Assembly (NCBI RefSeq): GCF_014200435.1
Contig: NZ_JACHBR010000001.1
Span: 992,001 to 1,056,000 of the forward strand
Direction of reading: 5' to 3'
Source: Sphaerisporangium krabiense
GTDB taxonomy: Bacteria; Actinomycetota; Actinomycetes; Streptosporangiales; Streptosporangiaceae
DNA length: 64,000 nt
The notes below the pieces were generated by a model. That model ran no database searches. It was not told the origin of the DNA and saw only the letters and a list, made by a program, of their open reading frames with translations. A program made the position numbers and the translations under genes. Of the stretch, positions 34,929 through 44,430 are shown piece by piece; position 1 is the stretch's first letter; each line of letters starts with the position of its first letter.

Positions 34929-35947
34929 CGCCGTGCCGCGAGGGCGACCGCGATCTCGATGAGCTGGTCCTCCTGGCCGCCGACGAGCTTGCGGCGCCCG
35001 GCCTCGATGAGGATCTCGGCGCCCGACACGCCGTACTTCCTCGCCTGGCGGTCGGCGTGCTTGAGGAAGCTGGAGTAGACCCCGGCGTACCCCATGGTGA
35101 GCGACAGCCGGTCGAGCAGGCACTCGCCGTCCATGACGGGCCGGACGACGTCCTCGGCGGCGTCGATGATCTTCAGGGTGTCGACGCCGGTGCGGATGCC
35201 GAGCTTCTCGGCGACCGCGACGAAGCCCTCCACCGGCGTGTTGCCGGCGCCCGCGCCGAACCTCCGCGTCGAGCCGTCGATCTGCAGCGCCCCCGCCCGC
35301 ACGGCGATCACCGAATTGGCCACGCCGAGGCCGAGGTTCTCGTGGCCGTGGAAGCCGACCTGGGCGTCGGAGCCGAGCTCGGCCACGAGCGCGGCGATCC
35401 GGTCGCCGGTCTCCTCCATGATCAGCGCGCCGGCCGAGTCGACGACGTACACGCACTGGCATCCGGCGTCGGCCATGATGCGGGCCTGCCGGGCCAGGAC
35501 CTCGGGCGGCTGGCTGTGCGCCATCATCAGGAACCCGACCGTCTCCAGGCCGAGCCGCCTGGCCAGGCCGAAGTGCTGGACGGAGATGTCGGCCTCGGTG
35601 CAGTGGGTGGCGATCCTGCAGATGCTCGCGCCGTTGTCGGCGGCCTCGCGGATGTCGTCCTGCAGTCCCAGTCCGGGCAGCATCAGGAACGCGATCCGCG
35701 CGCGCTTCGCCGTCGCCACCGCGGCCTTGATCAGTTCCTGCTCGGGGGTGTGGCTGAAGCCGTAGTTGAACGACGAGCCGCCGAGCCCGTCGCCGTGGGT
35801 GACCTCGATCACCGGCACGCCCGCGTCGTCGAGCGCGGCGACGATGGACCGGACGTGCTCGACCGTGAACTGGTGCTGCTTGGCGTGCGAGCCGTCGCGC
35901 AGCGACGAGTCGGTGATCCGGATGTCGAGGTCGGCGCTGTAAGGCAT
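34925..35947 (-). CDS. hsaF: 4-hydroxy-2-oxovalerate aldolase
   Basis: A 340-residue metal-dependent aldolase of the DmpG/BphI/HsaF family, cleaving 4-hydroxy-2-oxoacids to pyruvate and an aldehyde. The N-terminal [17 protein letters not shown] holds the Arg-Asp pair of the active site, and [16 protein letters not shown] supplies metal-binding His residues. It works as a complex with the acylating aldehyde dehydrogenase encoded just upstream, channelling the aldehyde. The first strand usually reads TDxxLRDG; here it is TDSSLRDG, which is normal. Confidence 0.95.
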   Translation of the reverse strand: MPYSADLDIRITDSSLRDGSHAKQHQFTVEHVRSIVAALDDAGVPVIEVTHGDGLGGSSFNYGFSHTPEQELIKAAVATAKRARIAFLMLPGLGLQDDIREAADNGASICRIATHCTEADISVQHFGLARRLGLETVGFLMMAHSQPPEVLARQARIMADAGCQCVYVVDSAGALIMEETGDRIAALVAELGSDAQVGFHGHENLGLGVANSVIAVRAGALQIDGSTRRFGAGAGNTPVEGFVAVAEKLGIRTGVDTLKIIDAAEDVVRPVMDGECLLDRLSLTMGYAGVYSSFLKHADRQARKYGVSGAEILIEAGRRKLVGGQEDQLIEIAVALAARR

Positions 35948-35966
35948 GGAATGGATCCCCCTGGGA

Positions 35967-36869
35967 CTAGGAGCGCTCGGCGAGCAGGCGCCGCGCGAGG
36001 CCTTCGCCGACCTTGGCGGCGGCGGCGGTCATGATGTCGAGGTTGCCGGAGTACGGCGGGAGGAAGTCGCCCGCGCCCTCGACCTCGATGAACACGGCGA
36101 CCCTGGCGAGCCCGCCGCTCACCGGCGTGGGGTCGTCGAACTGCGGCTCGGCGCGCAGCCGGTATCCGGGCACGTACGACGCCACGACGGCGGCCATCTC
36201 CTTGATCGAGGTCGCGATGGCCTCGCGGTCGGCGTCGGGCGGGATGGCGCAGAACACGGTGTCCTGCATGAGCATCGGCGGCTCCGCCGGGTTGAGGATG
36301 ATGATGGCCTTGCCCTTGCGCGCGCCGCCGATCGTCTCGATGCCCCGCGCGGTGGTGCGGGTGAACTCGTCGATGTTGGCCCGCGTGCCGGGGCCCGCCG
36401 ACGGCGAGGCCACGCTGGCGACGATCTCCGCGTAGGCCACCTCGGTCACCCGGGAGACAGAGTGCACGATCGGGATCGTCGCCTGGCCGCCGCAGGTGAT
36501 CAGGCTGACGTTGGGCGTGTCGAGGTGCGCCCCGAGGTTGACCGCGGGCACCACCGCCGGGCCGAGCGCGGCCGGGGTCAGGTCGACGGCGGGGATGCCG
36601 AGCGCCTCGTACTTGGGCGCGTTCTCCTTGTGCACGTACGCGGAGGTCGCCTCGAACACGATGTCGGGCCGCACGGTCTCGGCGAGCAGCCGGTCGACGC
36701 CATCGGCCGAGGCGATCAGGCCCGCCTCGCCGGCCCGCTTGAGGCCGGGACTGTCCGGATCGATGCCGATCATCCAGCGCGGCTCGATGACGTCGGAACG
36801 GAGCAGCTTGTACATCAGGTCGGTCCCGATGTTGCCCGAACCCACGATCGCGGCGGTCGCCTTGGTCAC
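35967..36869 (-). CDS. hsaG: acylating acetaldehyde/propionaldehyde dehydrogenase
   Basis: A 300-residue NAD-dependent enzyme of the DmpF/BphJ/HsaG family that converts the aldehyde from HsaF to acyl-CoA. The N-terminal NAD motif is [17 protein letters not shown] and the catalytic Cys lies in [16 protein letters not shown]. In steroid breakdown the product is propionyl-CoA. It starts with GTG 36869, with AAGGTG 6 bases before it, 10 bases after hsaE; hsaF follows after 19 bases. Order and spacing match known hsaEGF sets. Confidence 0.95.
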   Translation of the reverse strand: MTKATAAIVGSGNIGTDLMYKLLRSDVIEPRWMIGIDPDSPGLKRAGEAGLIASADGVDRLLAETVRPDIVFEATSAYVHKENAPKYEALGIPAVDLTPAALGPAVVPAVNLGAHLDTPNVSLITCGGQATIPIVHSVSRVTEVAYAEIVASVASPSAGPGTRANIDEFTRTTARGIETIGGARKGKAIIILNPAEPPMLMQDTVFCAIPPDADREAIATSIKEMAAVVASYVPGYRLRAEPQFDDPTPVSGGLARVAVFIEVEGAGDFLPPYSGNLDIMTAAAAKVGEGLARRLLAERS

Positions 36870-36879
36870 GGTGTCACCT

Positions 36880-37680
36880 TCATTCGAATCGAGCGGTCAC
36901 GGAGCCGAGCCCGGCGAACTCGGCGCGGAAGACGTCGGCGGCGCGCGCGTCGACGGCCCGGGTGCAGGACCCGGGGAGGATGACGTGCCCGGCTTCGAGC
37001 TTCACGCCGAAGGAGGCCACCTTCCTGGCCAGCCAGGCGACGGCGGTGGTGGGGTCGCCGAGCACGGCGCTGGTGTTGCCCCTGGTGATCTCGGCGTCCC
37101 CGGCGTACAGCACGACGTCGATGTCGGCGATGTCCATGCCCGCGGCCGTCAGCTCGGCCGGGCTCATCCGGGCCTCGCCGAGGATCACGCCGGCCGAGGA
37201 GGCGTTGTCGGCGATCGTGTCGGCCAGGCGGATCCGCCAGTCCCGGACACGGCTGTCGATCAGTTCGATGCTCGGCACGACGTACTCGGTGGCGGCGAGC
37301 ACGTCCTCCTCGGTGCACCCTTCACCGGGGAGGCTCGCGCCGAGCACGTAGCCGATCTCTACCTCGATGCGGGGGTAGCAGTACCGCCCGGCCGGGATCG
37401 GCGCGTCCTCAGGCAGCACCATCGTGTCGAGCAGATGGCCGTAGTCGGGCTCGTCCACCCCCATCATCCGCTGCATCACCGGGGACGAGAGCCCCACCTT
37501 GTGCCCGTACACCCGGGCCCCGGCGGCGAGGCGGCGGCGGATGTTGATGAGCTGGATCTCGTAGGCGTCCACCACGTCGATGCCGGGGAAGGCATTGGTC
37601 GGCGGTTCGATCGGCACGCGGTCCCGCTCGGCCTCCCAGAGCCGTTCGGCCACGGACGCGCGTTGCGTCCCATCCAGCAT
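36880..37680 (-). CDS. hsaE: 2-hydroxypenta-2,4-dienoate hydratase
   Basis: A 266-residue member of the MhpD/HpcG/HsaE hydratase family that adds water to the 2-hydroxy-dienoate released by HsaD and gives the 4-hydroxy-2-oxoacid used by HsaF. Family signs are [30 protein letters not shown], the metal-site Glu pair in [12 protein letters not shown], and [13 protein letters not shown]. Length and order are normal; 2-oxo-hept-3-ene-dioate hydratases are related, but the neighbours settle the role. Confidence 0.94.
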   Translation of the reverse strand: MLDGTQRASVAERLWEAERDRVPIEPPTNAFPGIDVVDAYEIQLINIRRRLAAGARVYGHKVGLSSPVMQRMMGVDEPDYGHLLDTMVLPEDAPIPAGRYCYPRIEVEIGYVLGASLPGEGCTEEDVLAATEYVVPSIELIDSRVRDWRIRLADTIADNASSAGVILGEARMSPAELTAAGMDIADIDVVLYAGDAEITRGNTSAVLGDPTTAVAWLARKVASFGVKLEAGHVILPGSCTRAVDARAADVFRAEFAGLGSVTARFE

Positions 37681-37747
37681 CAGGTCCTCCTGCGGTCGTG
37701 TCCCGCGTCCGCGCCGGGGCGGAGCGGGTGGTCGATGGCGACGGGGC

Positions 37748-38782
37748 TCACCCGTCGTAAGTGATCTTGATGTGGTCGCTGACCGGGGTGGCCTGGCAGG
37801 ACAGGGTCAGCCCGTCGGCGAGGTCCTGGTCGTCGAGGATCGAGTTGCGCTCCAGCGCCACCTCGCCCTCCAGCAGGACACAGGCGCAGGCGCTGCACGA
37901 CCCTTCGCGGCACGAGTACGGCGCCTCCATGCCGGCCGCCAGCATCACGTCGAGCAGCTTGGCGTCCTTCGGCCAGGCCAGCGTCCGCTTCTCGCCGTCG
38001 AGCTCGACCTCCACGGTGCTGCCGGGGCCCGAGGGGTCGATCACCGGCTCGGGCGCGGCGAACGGGTCGGCGGCCAGCGACTCGAAACGCTCGACGTTGA
38101 CCCGCCGCCGCGGCACGCCGAGGCCGGTGAGCACCTGGACGGCGAGGTCCATGAACGGGCCGGGGCCGCAGACGAACGCCTCCCGGCCGGCGTACGGCCG
38201 GGTGAGCGCGGCGAGGGCGGCCGGGGCGGGCAGGCCCTGCACCGACTCCAGCCAGTGGACGACGGTGAGCCGCTCGCCGTGCTCGGCGCTCAGCGCGATC
38301 AGCTCGTCGCGGAAGATCACCGAGCTCTCGTCCCGGTTGGCGTACACCAGGGCGACCGCGCCGGTCCCGGCGCGCAGGCACGACTTGAGGATCGACATGA
38401 CCGGGGTGATGCCGCTGCCGCCGGCCAGCAGCAGCAGGTCCTCGTCCAGCGAGGCGGGGACGAACGTGCCCGCCGGGCGCAGCACCTCCAGCACGTCGCC
38501 CTCGGTGACGTGGTCGCAGATCCAGTTGGACCCGTAGCCGCCCCGGGTGCGCTTCACCGTCACCTTGAGCTTCTCGTCGCACAGCGGGGAGCTGCTCAGG
38601 GAGTAGCAGCGCGCCGCGCCCTCCGGACGGGTGGTCGGCACCCGGATGGTGAGGAACTGGCCCGGCCGGTAGCCGAAGCGGGCGTGGTCGCCGTCGGCGG
38701 GTTCCAGCACCAGCGAGTGCGCGTCGGCGGTCTCCCTGATGACCTCGACGACGCGGGCCCGCAGTGTTCCCGCCCTGGTCAC
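37748..38782 (-). CDS. kshB: 3-ketosteroid 9-alpha-hydroxylase, reductase component
   Basis: A 344-residue electron-transfer protein that passes electrons from NAD(P)H through FAD and a [2Fe-2S] centre to KshA. Domains in order: FAD domain with RCYSLSSSP (about residues 55-65), NAD domain with LLLAGGSGITPVMSIL, and a C-terminal plant-type ferredoxin with YSCREGSCSACACVLLEG and a fourth Cys in LTLSCQA. It starts at GTG 38782, overlapping the stop of the upstream kstD (GTGA). A much longer open frame in the same register upstream is only the shadow of that kstD gene. Confidence 0.93.
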   Translation of the reverse strand: MTRAGTLRARVVEVIRETADAHSLVLEPADGDHARFGYRPGQFLTIRVPTTRPEGAARCYSLSSSPLCDEKLKVTVKRTRGGYGSNWICDHVTEGDVLEVLRPAGTFVPASLDEDLLLLAGGSGITPVMSILKSCLRAGTGAVALVYANRDESSVIFRDELIALSAEHGERLTVVHWLESVQGLPAPAALAALTRPYAGREAFVCGPGPFMDLAVQVLTGLGVPRRRVNVERFESLAADPFAAPEPVIDPSGPGSTVEVELDGEKRTLAWPKDAKLLDVMLAAGMEAPYSCREGSCSACACVLLEGEVALERNSILDDQDLADGLTLSCQATPVSDHIKITYDG

Positions 38783-40452
38783 GTCCGGGACTCCGCGGCG
38801 GCGGTACGGGACCGCAGGGCGGCGTGCCGGGCGGCGATGTACCCGAACACGATGGAGGGGCCGATCGTCGCGCCGGGACCGGCGTACTCGTTGCCCATGA
38901 CCGAGGCGGAGGTGTTGCCGGTGGCGTACAGCCCCTCGATGACCGAGCCGTCGGGCCGCAGCACCCGGCTGTGCTCGTCGCAGACCAGCCCGCCCTTGGT
39001 GCCGAGGTCGCCGGCCTCGACGCGGAAGGCGTAGAACGGCGCCTTGTCGATCACGTCCAGGTTCGGGTTCTTCAGGGTGGGGTCGCCGTAATAGCGGTCG
39101 TAGGCGCTGTCGCCGCGGCCGAAGTCCTCGTCCTTGCCCGCCCTGGCGAACCCGTTGAACCGCTCGACGGTCTCGGTCAGCGCGCCGGCCGGGACGCCGA
39201 TCTTGCCGGCCAGCCCGGCGAGCGTGTCCGCCCGGAAGGCCACGCCCTTGTCGTAGAAGGCGTCCGGGATCGGCATCCCGGGGAGGATCTGCGCGAACGG
39301 GTACCGCGCCCGGGCCTTGGCGTCCATCACGAACCACACGGGCACGTGCCCGCCGTCGAGCTGGTCGTGCACGAAGTTGACGTACGGAGAGGACTCGTTG
39401 GTGAACCGCCGCCCCTCCGAGGACACGATGACCGACGGCGGGATGCACCGCTCCGACACCAGCGGGATGACCGCGCCCGCCGGGTGCCGCACGGCGGGCA
39501 TCCACCAGGCGTCGTCCATCAGGCCGAGGGCCGCGCCGGCCCGCTCCCCCGCCAGGATGCCGTCGCCGGTGTTCTCCGCGGCGCCCATGCCGAAGTCGGC
39601 CTGGCCGCCGTAGGGCAGGTACTTGTCGCGCATCTCCTGGTTGTGGTCGAAACCTCCGGTCGCCAGCAGCACGCCGTACCTGCCGCGGATCCGGACGGTC
39701 TCGCCGTCGCGCCGGGCGACGATGCCGGTGACGACACCGTCCTCGACGACGAGCTCGGTCATCGGCGTCCGCAGCCACAGCGGGATCCGCGCGTCCTTCA
39801 GGACCATCCGCAGCCGGGCGACGAGCGCGCGTCCGCCGGTGGACATGTGGCGGCGGCGGACCAGGTTCGAGGAGACCCGCCAGGCGGCCACGACCGTCGT
39901 CCAGCGGCCGCGCCAGGTTCGCTTGACCATGGCCAGGTCGTGGTAGTCCTTGCTGGTGACCCACAGGCCCAGCGGGCCCTTCATGCCGTTGGGGCGCTGG
40001 TACTTCTCGTCCTCGCCCAGCGCCCGGGTGTCGAAGGGCACCGGCTCGATGGACCGGCCGAGCGGCCTGCCGCCCTCCAGCTCGGGGTGGTAGTCGGCGT
40101 ATCCCTTGGTCCAGAAGAACCGCATCCACTTGCTCTTGGCGAGCAGTTCCATCGCGGCGGGCCCGTTGTCCACGAACGCGTCGAGCCGGGCCGCGGGGAT
40201 CCTGCCCTCGGTCAGCAGGTCGAGGTAGCGGCGGATGGACTCGCGGCTGTCGTCATGGCCCTTGGCCCGCAGGGTGGGGTTGTTGGGAATCCAGACGCCG
40301 CCACCGGAGATCCCGGTGCTGCCGCCGAAGACGGCGCCCTTCTCGACCACCACGGCGGACAGGCCGGCGTCGTGCGCGGTGAGCGCGGCCGTCATGCCAC
40401 CGCCGCCACTGCCGACGACGACGAGGTCGAACTCGTGGTCCCAGCCGCTCAC
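38779..40452 (-). CDS. kstD: 3-ketosteroid delta-1-dehydrogenase, second copy
   Basis: A 557-residue FAD enzyme longer than the KstD at 31630, closer in size to rhodococcal KstD. FAD motif VVVGSGGGGMTAALTAHDAG, then GGSTGISGGGVWIPNN; near the C-terminus VEAGDLGTKGGLVCD and NEYAGPGATIGPSIVFGY. The usual YPGPG reads YAGPG here, with the catalytic Tyr retained. Two divergent KstD enzymes in one cluster usually differ in steroid preference. GTG 40452 overlaps the hsaD stop (GTGA), and its own stop overlaps kshB. Confidence 0.9.
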   Translation of the reverse strand: MSGWDHEFDLVVVGSGGGGMTAALTAHDAGLSAVVVEKGAVFGGSTGISGGGVWIPNNPTLRAKGHDDSRESIRRYLDLLTEGRIPAARLDAFVDNGPAAMELLAKSKWMRFFWTKGYADYHPELEGGRPLGRSIEPVPFDTRALGEDEKYQRPNGMKGPLGLWVTSKDYHDLAMVKRTWRGRWTTVVAAWRVSSNLVRRRHMSTGGRALVARLRMVLKDARIPLWLRTPMTELVVEDGVVTGIVARRDGETVRIRGRYGVLLATGGFDHNQEMRDKYLPYGGQADFGMGAAENTGDGILAGERAGAALGLMDDAWWMPAVRHPAGAVIPLVSERCIPPSVIVSSEGRRFTNESSPYVNFVHDQLDGGHVPVWFVMDAKARARYPFAQILPGMPIPDAFYDKGVAFRADTLAGLAGKIGVPAGALTETVERFNGFARAGKDEDFGRGDSAYDRYYGDPTLKNPNLDVIDKAPFYAFRVEAGDLGTKGGLVCDEHSRVLRPDGSVIEGLYATGNTSASVMGNEYAGPGATIGPSIVFGYIAARHAALRSRTAAAESRT

Positions 40453-41318
40453 CGCTCGGCCTTCCGGGTGAGGAAGGACAGGACGACGCTCTCCCAGGCG
40501 GCCTTCTGCTCGATCATCGCCCAGTGGCCGCAGTCGGGGAAGATGTGCAGCTCGACGTCGGGGATGGCCCGCATCGGCAGGATCGCCATGTCGACCGGGC
40601 TGACGCGGTCGTCGCGGCCCCAGGTGATCAGCGTCTTGGCCTTGATCTTGTGCAGCATCGCCCAGTACGGCGGCGTGTCCGAGACGGCCGCGGCCGCCAT
40701 GGCGGCGGTGAACGCCGCCCTGCCGTACATCCGGCGGGCACTGGCCAGCGTGGCCGGTTCGGTGGCCAGCGCCCAGCGCTCCTCGATCAGCTCCTCGGTG
40801 ATCAGGGACCGGTCGTAGACCATGGAATGCAGCCACTGGACGAGCCGCTCGCGGGTGGGGGCGTCGGTGAACTCCATCAGCAGCTCGATGCCCTCACCGG
40901 GCGACGGGCTGAACAGGTTCCTGCCGACGCCGCCGATCGTGACCAGCCGGCGCACGCGGTCGGGATGGGCGATCGCCACCTGGGCGCCGACCCCGCCGCC
41001 CATGGAGTTGCCGATCACGTCCACCTGCCGCAGCCCGAGTCCGTCGAGGAAGGGGACGACCGCGGCCTGGGCGGCCACCGCGGGATGCAGGTCGGTGGGG
41101 TGGCTGACCCCGAAACCGGGGAACTCCAGGACCAGGCAGCGGAAACGCTCGGCCAGGACCGCGAGGTTGCCGCGGAAGTTCCGCCACCCTGTGACTCCGG
41201 GTCCCGAACCATGCAGAAGCAGCAGCGGCGGGCCGTCGCCGGCCTCGTGGTAGCGCAGCACACCCTGGTCGGTCGCAAGTTCCCGCGCCGTCGAATCATA
41301 GGTCAGCTCGGTGAGCAT
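40449..41318 (-). CDS. hsaD: 4,9-DSHA hydrolase (meta-cleavage product hydrolase)
   Basis: A 289-residue alpha/beta hydrolase that splits the meta-cleavage product of HsaC into 2-hydroxyhexadienoate and the bicyclic propanoate DOHNAA. The oxyanion motif is LLLHGSGPGVTGWRNF, the nucleophile is the Ser in GNSMGGGVG, the acid is in WGRDDRVSP and the base in DCGHWAMIE, all as in BphD/HsaD. It is the first gene of a seven-gene operon and diverges from hsaB. ATG 41318 matches the usual HsaD N-terminus; the longer frame upstream is discarded. Confidence 0.94.
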   Translation of the reverse strand: MLTELTYDSTARELATDQGVLRYHEAGDGPPLLLLHGSGPGVTGWRNFRGNLAVLAERFRCLVLEFPGFGVSHPTDLHPAVAAQAAVVPFLDGLGLRQVDVIGNSMGGGVGAQVAIAHPDRVRRLVTIGGVGRNLFSPSPGEGIELLMEFTDAPTRERLVQWLHSMVYDRSLITEELIEERWALATEPATLASARRMYGRAAFTAAMAAAAVSDTPPYWAMLHKIKAKTLITWGRDDRVSPVDMAILPMRAIPDVELHIFPDCGHWAMIEQKAAWESVVLSFLTRKAER

Positions 41319-41389
41319 TCGTCCGTCCCGTTCATCGGAGTATCGGCTTCGGGGAAGGTAGCCCGCGGAGCCGGGCGAACGGGGCGTCC

Positions 41390-41406
41390 CTCCCGATGAG
41401 TGAGAC
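41390..41406. promoter_or_regulatory. cluster palindrome, hsaD side
   Basis: CTCCCGATGAGTGAGAC keeps the left half of the consensus and part of the right half; it begins 72 bases upstream of hsaD. It is the weakest of the listed sites. Confidence 0.38.
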
Positions 41407-41461
41407 CCGGCCCGCTCCCCGCCCGGAACGGGGCCGCGACACCGGACGGCGCGCGACGGCA

Positions 41462-41478
41462 CTTCCGCTCAGCGGGAT
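41462..41478. promoter_or_regulatory. cluster palindrome, hsaB side
   Basis: CTTCCGCTCAGCGGGAT contains a perfect CCGCT-C-AGCGG core and ends 90 bases before the hsaB start, in the hsaD/hsaB divergent region. Confidence 0.6.
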
Positions 41479-41567
41479 CCGGCCCGGATGGGGCGCCCGA
41501 TGGCCCGTAACTTCGTCACCCCGGGCCGCCGATGGGGCGGCGTCCGACGTTTCCCGAGGTGAACCAC

Positions 41568-42170
41568 ATGACAGCCGAGCCCGCGCTCGTTGTGGAGGCT
41601 AACGGCGTGACCCCTCCAGACCCCACGGAGATGCGGCGGGCGATGAGCCTGTTCGCGAGCGGCGTGACGGTCATCACCGGCATCGACGAGGGAGAGCCGG
41701 TGGGATTCGCGTGCCAGTCGTTCGCGTCGGTGTCGCTCGAACCGCCGCTGATCCTGTTCTGCGCCGGGCACGGGAGCCGGACCTGGCCCAGGATCAGGAA
41801 GTCCGGACGGTTCACCGTGAACGTGCTCGGCGAAGACCAGACCGACCTGTGCGCCCGGTTCGGCTCCGGCGCGGGCAGGAAGTACGACGGGCTCGACTGG
41901 GAGACGTCCCGCTGGGGCACTCCGGTGTTGCCCGGCGCGCTGCTGCGCGTGCACGCCGAGGTCGGCGACGTGCACACCGCCGGGGACCACGATGTCGTGA
42001 TCGGCCGGGTGCTGGAGGTCGAGCGGGGCGCCGAACGGCGTCCCCTGGTGTTCTACCGCGGCCGGTTCGGTGTCGACCACGACGGGGACGCCGATCAGGC
42101 GCTGTTCGCTCCCGGCCTGTGGGGCTGGGCGGACCACTGGGACTGGAACCGCGTGGGCCAGGGGGAGTGA
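41568..42170 (+). CDS. hsaB: flavin reductase component of the HsaAB monooxygenase
   Basis: A 200-residue flavin reductase of the HpaC/HsaB family that supplies reduced FMN or FAD to HsaA. Family segments are MRRAMSLFASGVTVITGI, GFACQSFASVSLEPPLILFCAG (flavin binding) and GRFTVNVLGEDQ. The ATG at 41568 follows GAGGTG. Being the only HsaB-like gene here, it probably serves both HsaA copies. It converges with the iclR gene. Confidence 0.93.
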   Translation: MTAEPALVVEANGVTPPDPTEMRRAMSLFASGVTVITGIDEGEPVGFACQSFASVSLEPPLILFCAGHGSRTWPRIRKSGRFTVNVLGEDQTDLCARFGSGAGRKYDGLDWETSRWGTPVLPGALLRVHAEVGDVHTAGDHDVVIGRVLEVERGAERRPLVFYRGRFGVDHDGDADQALFAPGLWGWADHWDWNRVGQGE

Positions 42171-42182
42171 ACCGGCCGTGCC

Positions 42183-43076
42183 TCACAGCCAGCCGTCGGC
42201 GCCGCCCATGCTGAGCCAGCGGTTCATGGTCTCCGTCGACCAGGTCCGGCCCGGCACCCGGGTGGCCTGACGGGAACGTCCCCGCTGGTCGTCCTCACAG
42301 GAGAAGAGGGCGAGCGACGCCTGCCGGGCGGCGTCCACCACCAACGGGGCGACGTTCTCCAGCGGCGTCTGGCTGTCGCCGACGAGAGAGATGCTCGCCA
42401 CGGGGCCCTCCTGGCCGCGGATCGCCGCGGCCGCGCAGGCGATGGCGGGGAAGCTCTCGCCGCGTTCGAAGGCCAGCCCTTGGCGCCGCCGGATGCGGTG
42501 GAGTTCCTGGTGCAGGGTGCCGATGTCGCCGATCGTCCGGCTGGTGAGCCGGCTGATCCTGTCGCGGACCAGTTCCTCGACCCGCTCGGGCTCCAGCCAG
42601 GCGAGGATCGCCTTGCCCAGCGCGGTGGAGTGCGCCGGGGCCCGGCCGCCGACGCGTGAGGGCACGGCGAGGGCGAAGCGCCCGCCGACCTTGTCCAGGT
42701 AGAAGACCTCCGGGCCGTCCAGGACCGCGAGGTGGACCACCATGCCGGTTCTCATCTGCAGGTCGTGCAGCAGCGGCGCGGCGGCCTCGCGGATCTCCCC
42801 GTGGCTGCCGTCGCCACCGCCGAGCCCGAGGGCCCGCTTGCCCAGGCTGTAGCCGGAGGAGGTGTGCTCCAGCCACTGGAGTCGTACGAGTTGGTCGAGG
42901 ATGCGATGCGCCGTCGAGCGCGGCAGGTGCGTGCACCGGGCCACGTCCTCCAGCGTGAGGTGGGTGAAACGTCCATCGAACGCGTCGATGATCAGCGTCA
43001 TCCGCTCGACCATCGACGGCGGGAGCTCTCGCCGCGCGGACGTCGCTTGGCCTGGCTCGGCAGAGAGAGCGGTCAT
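42183..43076 (-). CDS. IclR-family transcriptional regulator
   Basis: A 297-residue regulator with an N-terminal winged helix-turn-helix (MTLIIDAFDGRFTHLTLEDVARCTHLPRSTAHRILDQL) and a C-terminal IclR effector domain (VGGRAPAHSTALGKAILAW and ERGESFPAIACAAAAI). IclR proteins often sit beside aromatic-catabolism genes they control and bind short palindromes. Because it lies inside the cluster next to hsaB, it is my preferred candidate for the repeated 17-bp palindrome (inference). ATG 43076 is 5 bases from GGGGAG; a GTG directly before it is too close to that site. Confidence 0.9.
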   Translation of the reverse strand: MTALSAEPGQATSARRELPPSMVERMTLIIDAFDGRFTHLTLEDVARCTHLPRSTAHRILDQLVRLQWLEHTSSGYSLGKRALGLGGGDGSHGEIREAAAPLLHDLQMRTGMVVHLAVLDGPEVFYLDKVGGRFALAVPSRVGGRAPAHSTALGKAILAWLEPERVEELVRDRISRLTSRTIGDIGTLHQELHRIRRRQGLAFERGESFPAIACAAAAIRGQEGPVASISLVGDSQTPLENVAPLVVDAARQASLALFSCEDDQRGRSRQATRVPGRTWSTETMNRWLSMGGADGWL

Positions 43077-43499
43077 CACATCTCCCCAGAACTGAAATGA
43101 ATTCTTGTTTTGAATGTAGCAACGAGATGGACATCAGGGAAGAGAGTGAAGAAGATCACAGAAAGCGAGCTTTCGCCGGATTCGTCCCTAGTCGTGAGCT
43201 GCCAACCGCACCCGCCTGCACCCGAGAGGAGTTCCGGGTGGCGGGAAGCGCCCCGCCACGCCGCCTGGGGACGTGTTCCACTGAACTGAATGGGATTCAA
43301 GCCATGTGTAACATCCACCCGGTAGTGCGTCAACGGACACAGAGCCGTCACAGGACCGAAACCAGCCGAGGGCGGCCGGGTACCGCGACCACACTGCCAT
43401 CCACGGGCGCGTTCCGCGCGACGCGAGTCCGAAACCCGAAACGGCGACGGTCCACATCGGAGACCGCCGCACAGTGAACGCCCTTCAGATGTGAGGCTC
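43077..43499. other. intergenic region upstream of iclR
   Basis: These 423 bases hold no supported gene. The part next to iclR is markedly AT-richer and probably contains its promoter. The segment TTCCACTGAACTGAATGGGA at 43269-43288 has a loose likeness to the cluster palindrome; I do not call it a site. Confidence 0.45.
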
Positions 43500-44318
43500 T
43501 CAGCCCGGAGGGCGTGGCCTTTCCTGGCCGCGGGTCCAGGCGGGGTCGCGACGCTCGGCGAAGGCCCGGGGCCCCTCGGCGGCGTCCGCGCTGCCCCCCA
43601 TCACGAACTGGAACATCTCCGCGAAACGCCACTGCTGCTCGACGCTCAGCTCCCGGCCCTCGCGCACGACGCGCTTGATGAACCGCACGGCCAGCGGCGA
43701 GCCCCGCAGGATCTGCCCGACGACCTCGTCGACCTGCGCGTCCAGCCCCGCCGCGTCGTCGGCCAGCGCCTGCACGAGCCCGATCTGGTGCGCCCGCTCC
43801 GCGGTCATCCGCGCGCCCGTCAGGTGCAGCCACAGGGCCTCGCCGAGCGGGACGGCCCGCGACACGTGGGCCAGACCGGCGCCGCCCATCAGGCCGCGGC
43901 GCGGCTCGGGCAGCCCGAACGTGGAGGAGCGGGTCGCGACGCGCAGATCGCACAGCATCGCCAGCTCCAGCCCTCCGCCCAGGCAGTAGCCGTCGATCGC
44001 GGCGACGACCGGCGCGGCGCACCTCGCCACGGCGTCGAACCCGGGAAGCCGGCCCGGGCGGGGGACGTCCGGGTAGGCGCGCGGACCCCGCCGCGCCGCC
44101 CCTCCCCCGGCGTCACGCAGGTCGAACCCGGAGGAGAAGGCCCGCCCGCCCGCACCACTGATCACGATGACGCCGACGCCGTCGTCCGCGTCCAGCTCGG
44201 CCACGACCCGCTCCAGCTCCGCCAGCACCGTCACGCTCAGCGCGTTGTGCACCTCGGGCCTGTTCAGCACCACCCTGGCGCAGCCCGCGTCCCGGTGAAC
44301 GGTCAGTTCGTCTCCCAT
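43500..44318 (-). CDS. enoyl-CoA hydratase/isomerase family protein
   Basis: A 272-residue crotonase-fold protein. The oxyanion-hole segments are GRAFSSGFDLRDAGG and IDGYCLGGGLELAMLCDLRVA, followed by FGLPEPRRGLMGGAG; the second Glu of classic hydratases corresponds to the E in LPEPRRG. It probably hydrates or isomerises an enoyl-CoA from steroid side-chain or ring breakdown; the exact substrate is unknown. GGAGGG lies just before the ATG at 44318. The region upstream carries one cluster palindrome and one strong hairpin. Confidence 0.88.
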   Translation of the reverse strand: MGDELTVHRDAGCARVVLNRPEVHNALSVTVLAELERVVAELDADDGVGVIVISGAGGRAFSSGFDLRDAGGGAARRGPRAYPDVPRPGRLPGFDAVARCAAPVVAAIDGYCLGGGLELAMLCDLRVATRSSTFGLPEPRRGLMGGAGLAHVSRAVPLGEALWLHLTGARMTAERAHQIGLVQALADDAAGLDAQVDEVVGQILRGSPLAVRFIKRVVREGRELSVEQQWRFAEMFQFVMGGSADAAEGPRAFAERRDPAWTRGQERPRPPG

Positions 44319-44344
44319 GCACCCTCCAGGTGTACGCGGCGACA

Positions 44345-44376
44345 GGCGGACCGCGGCGCCCGTGCCGCGGTCCGCC
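44345..44376 (-). terminator. perfect hairpin ahead of the enoyl-CoA hydratase gene
   Basis: GGCGGACCGCGGC / GCCGCGGTCCGCC, a 13-bp perfect stem with a 6-nt loop, lies between the operator-like palindrome and the gene start. It could end read-through from the NmrA-like gene or form the start of the transcript leader. Confidence 0.6.
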
Positions 44377-44430
44377 CCGCCATTCCGCGCGACCCAGTTC
44401 AGCAGCGAACCGCCCCCCGGCGTGCGCCCA

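Noticed and set aside
38783-40129. N-terminal extension that would make KshB 793 residues long
   Set aside because: The extension is antisense-like noise inside kstD; GTG 38782 gives the normal KshB length and N-terminus.
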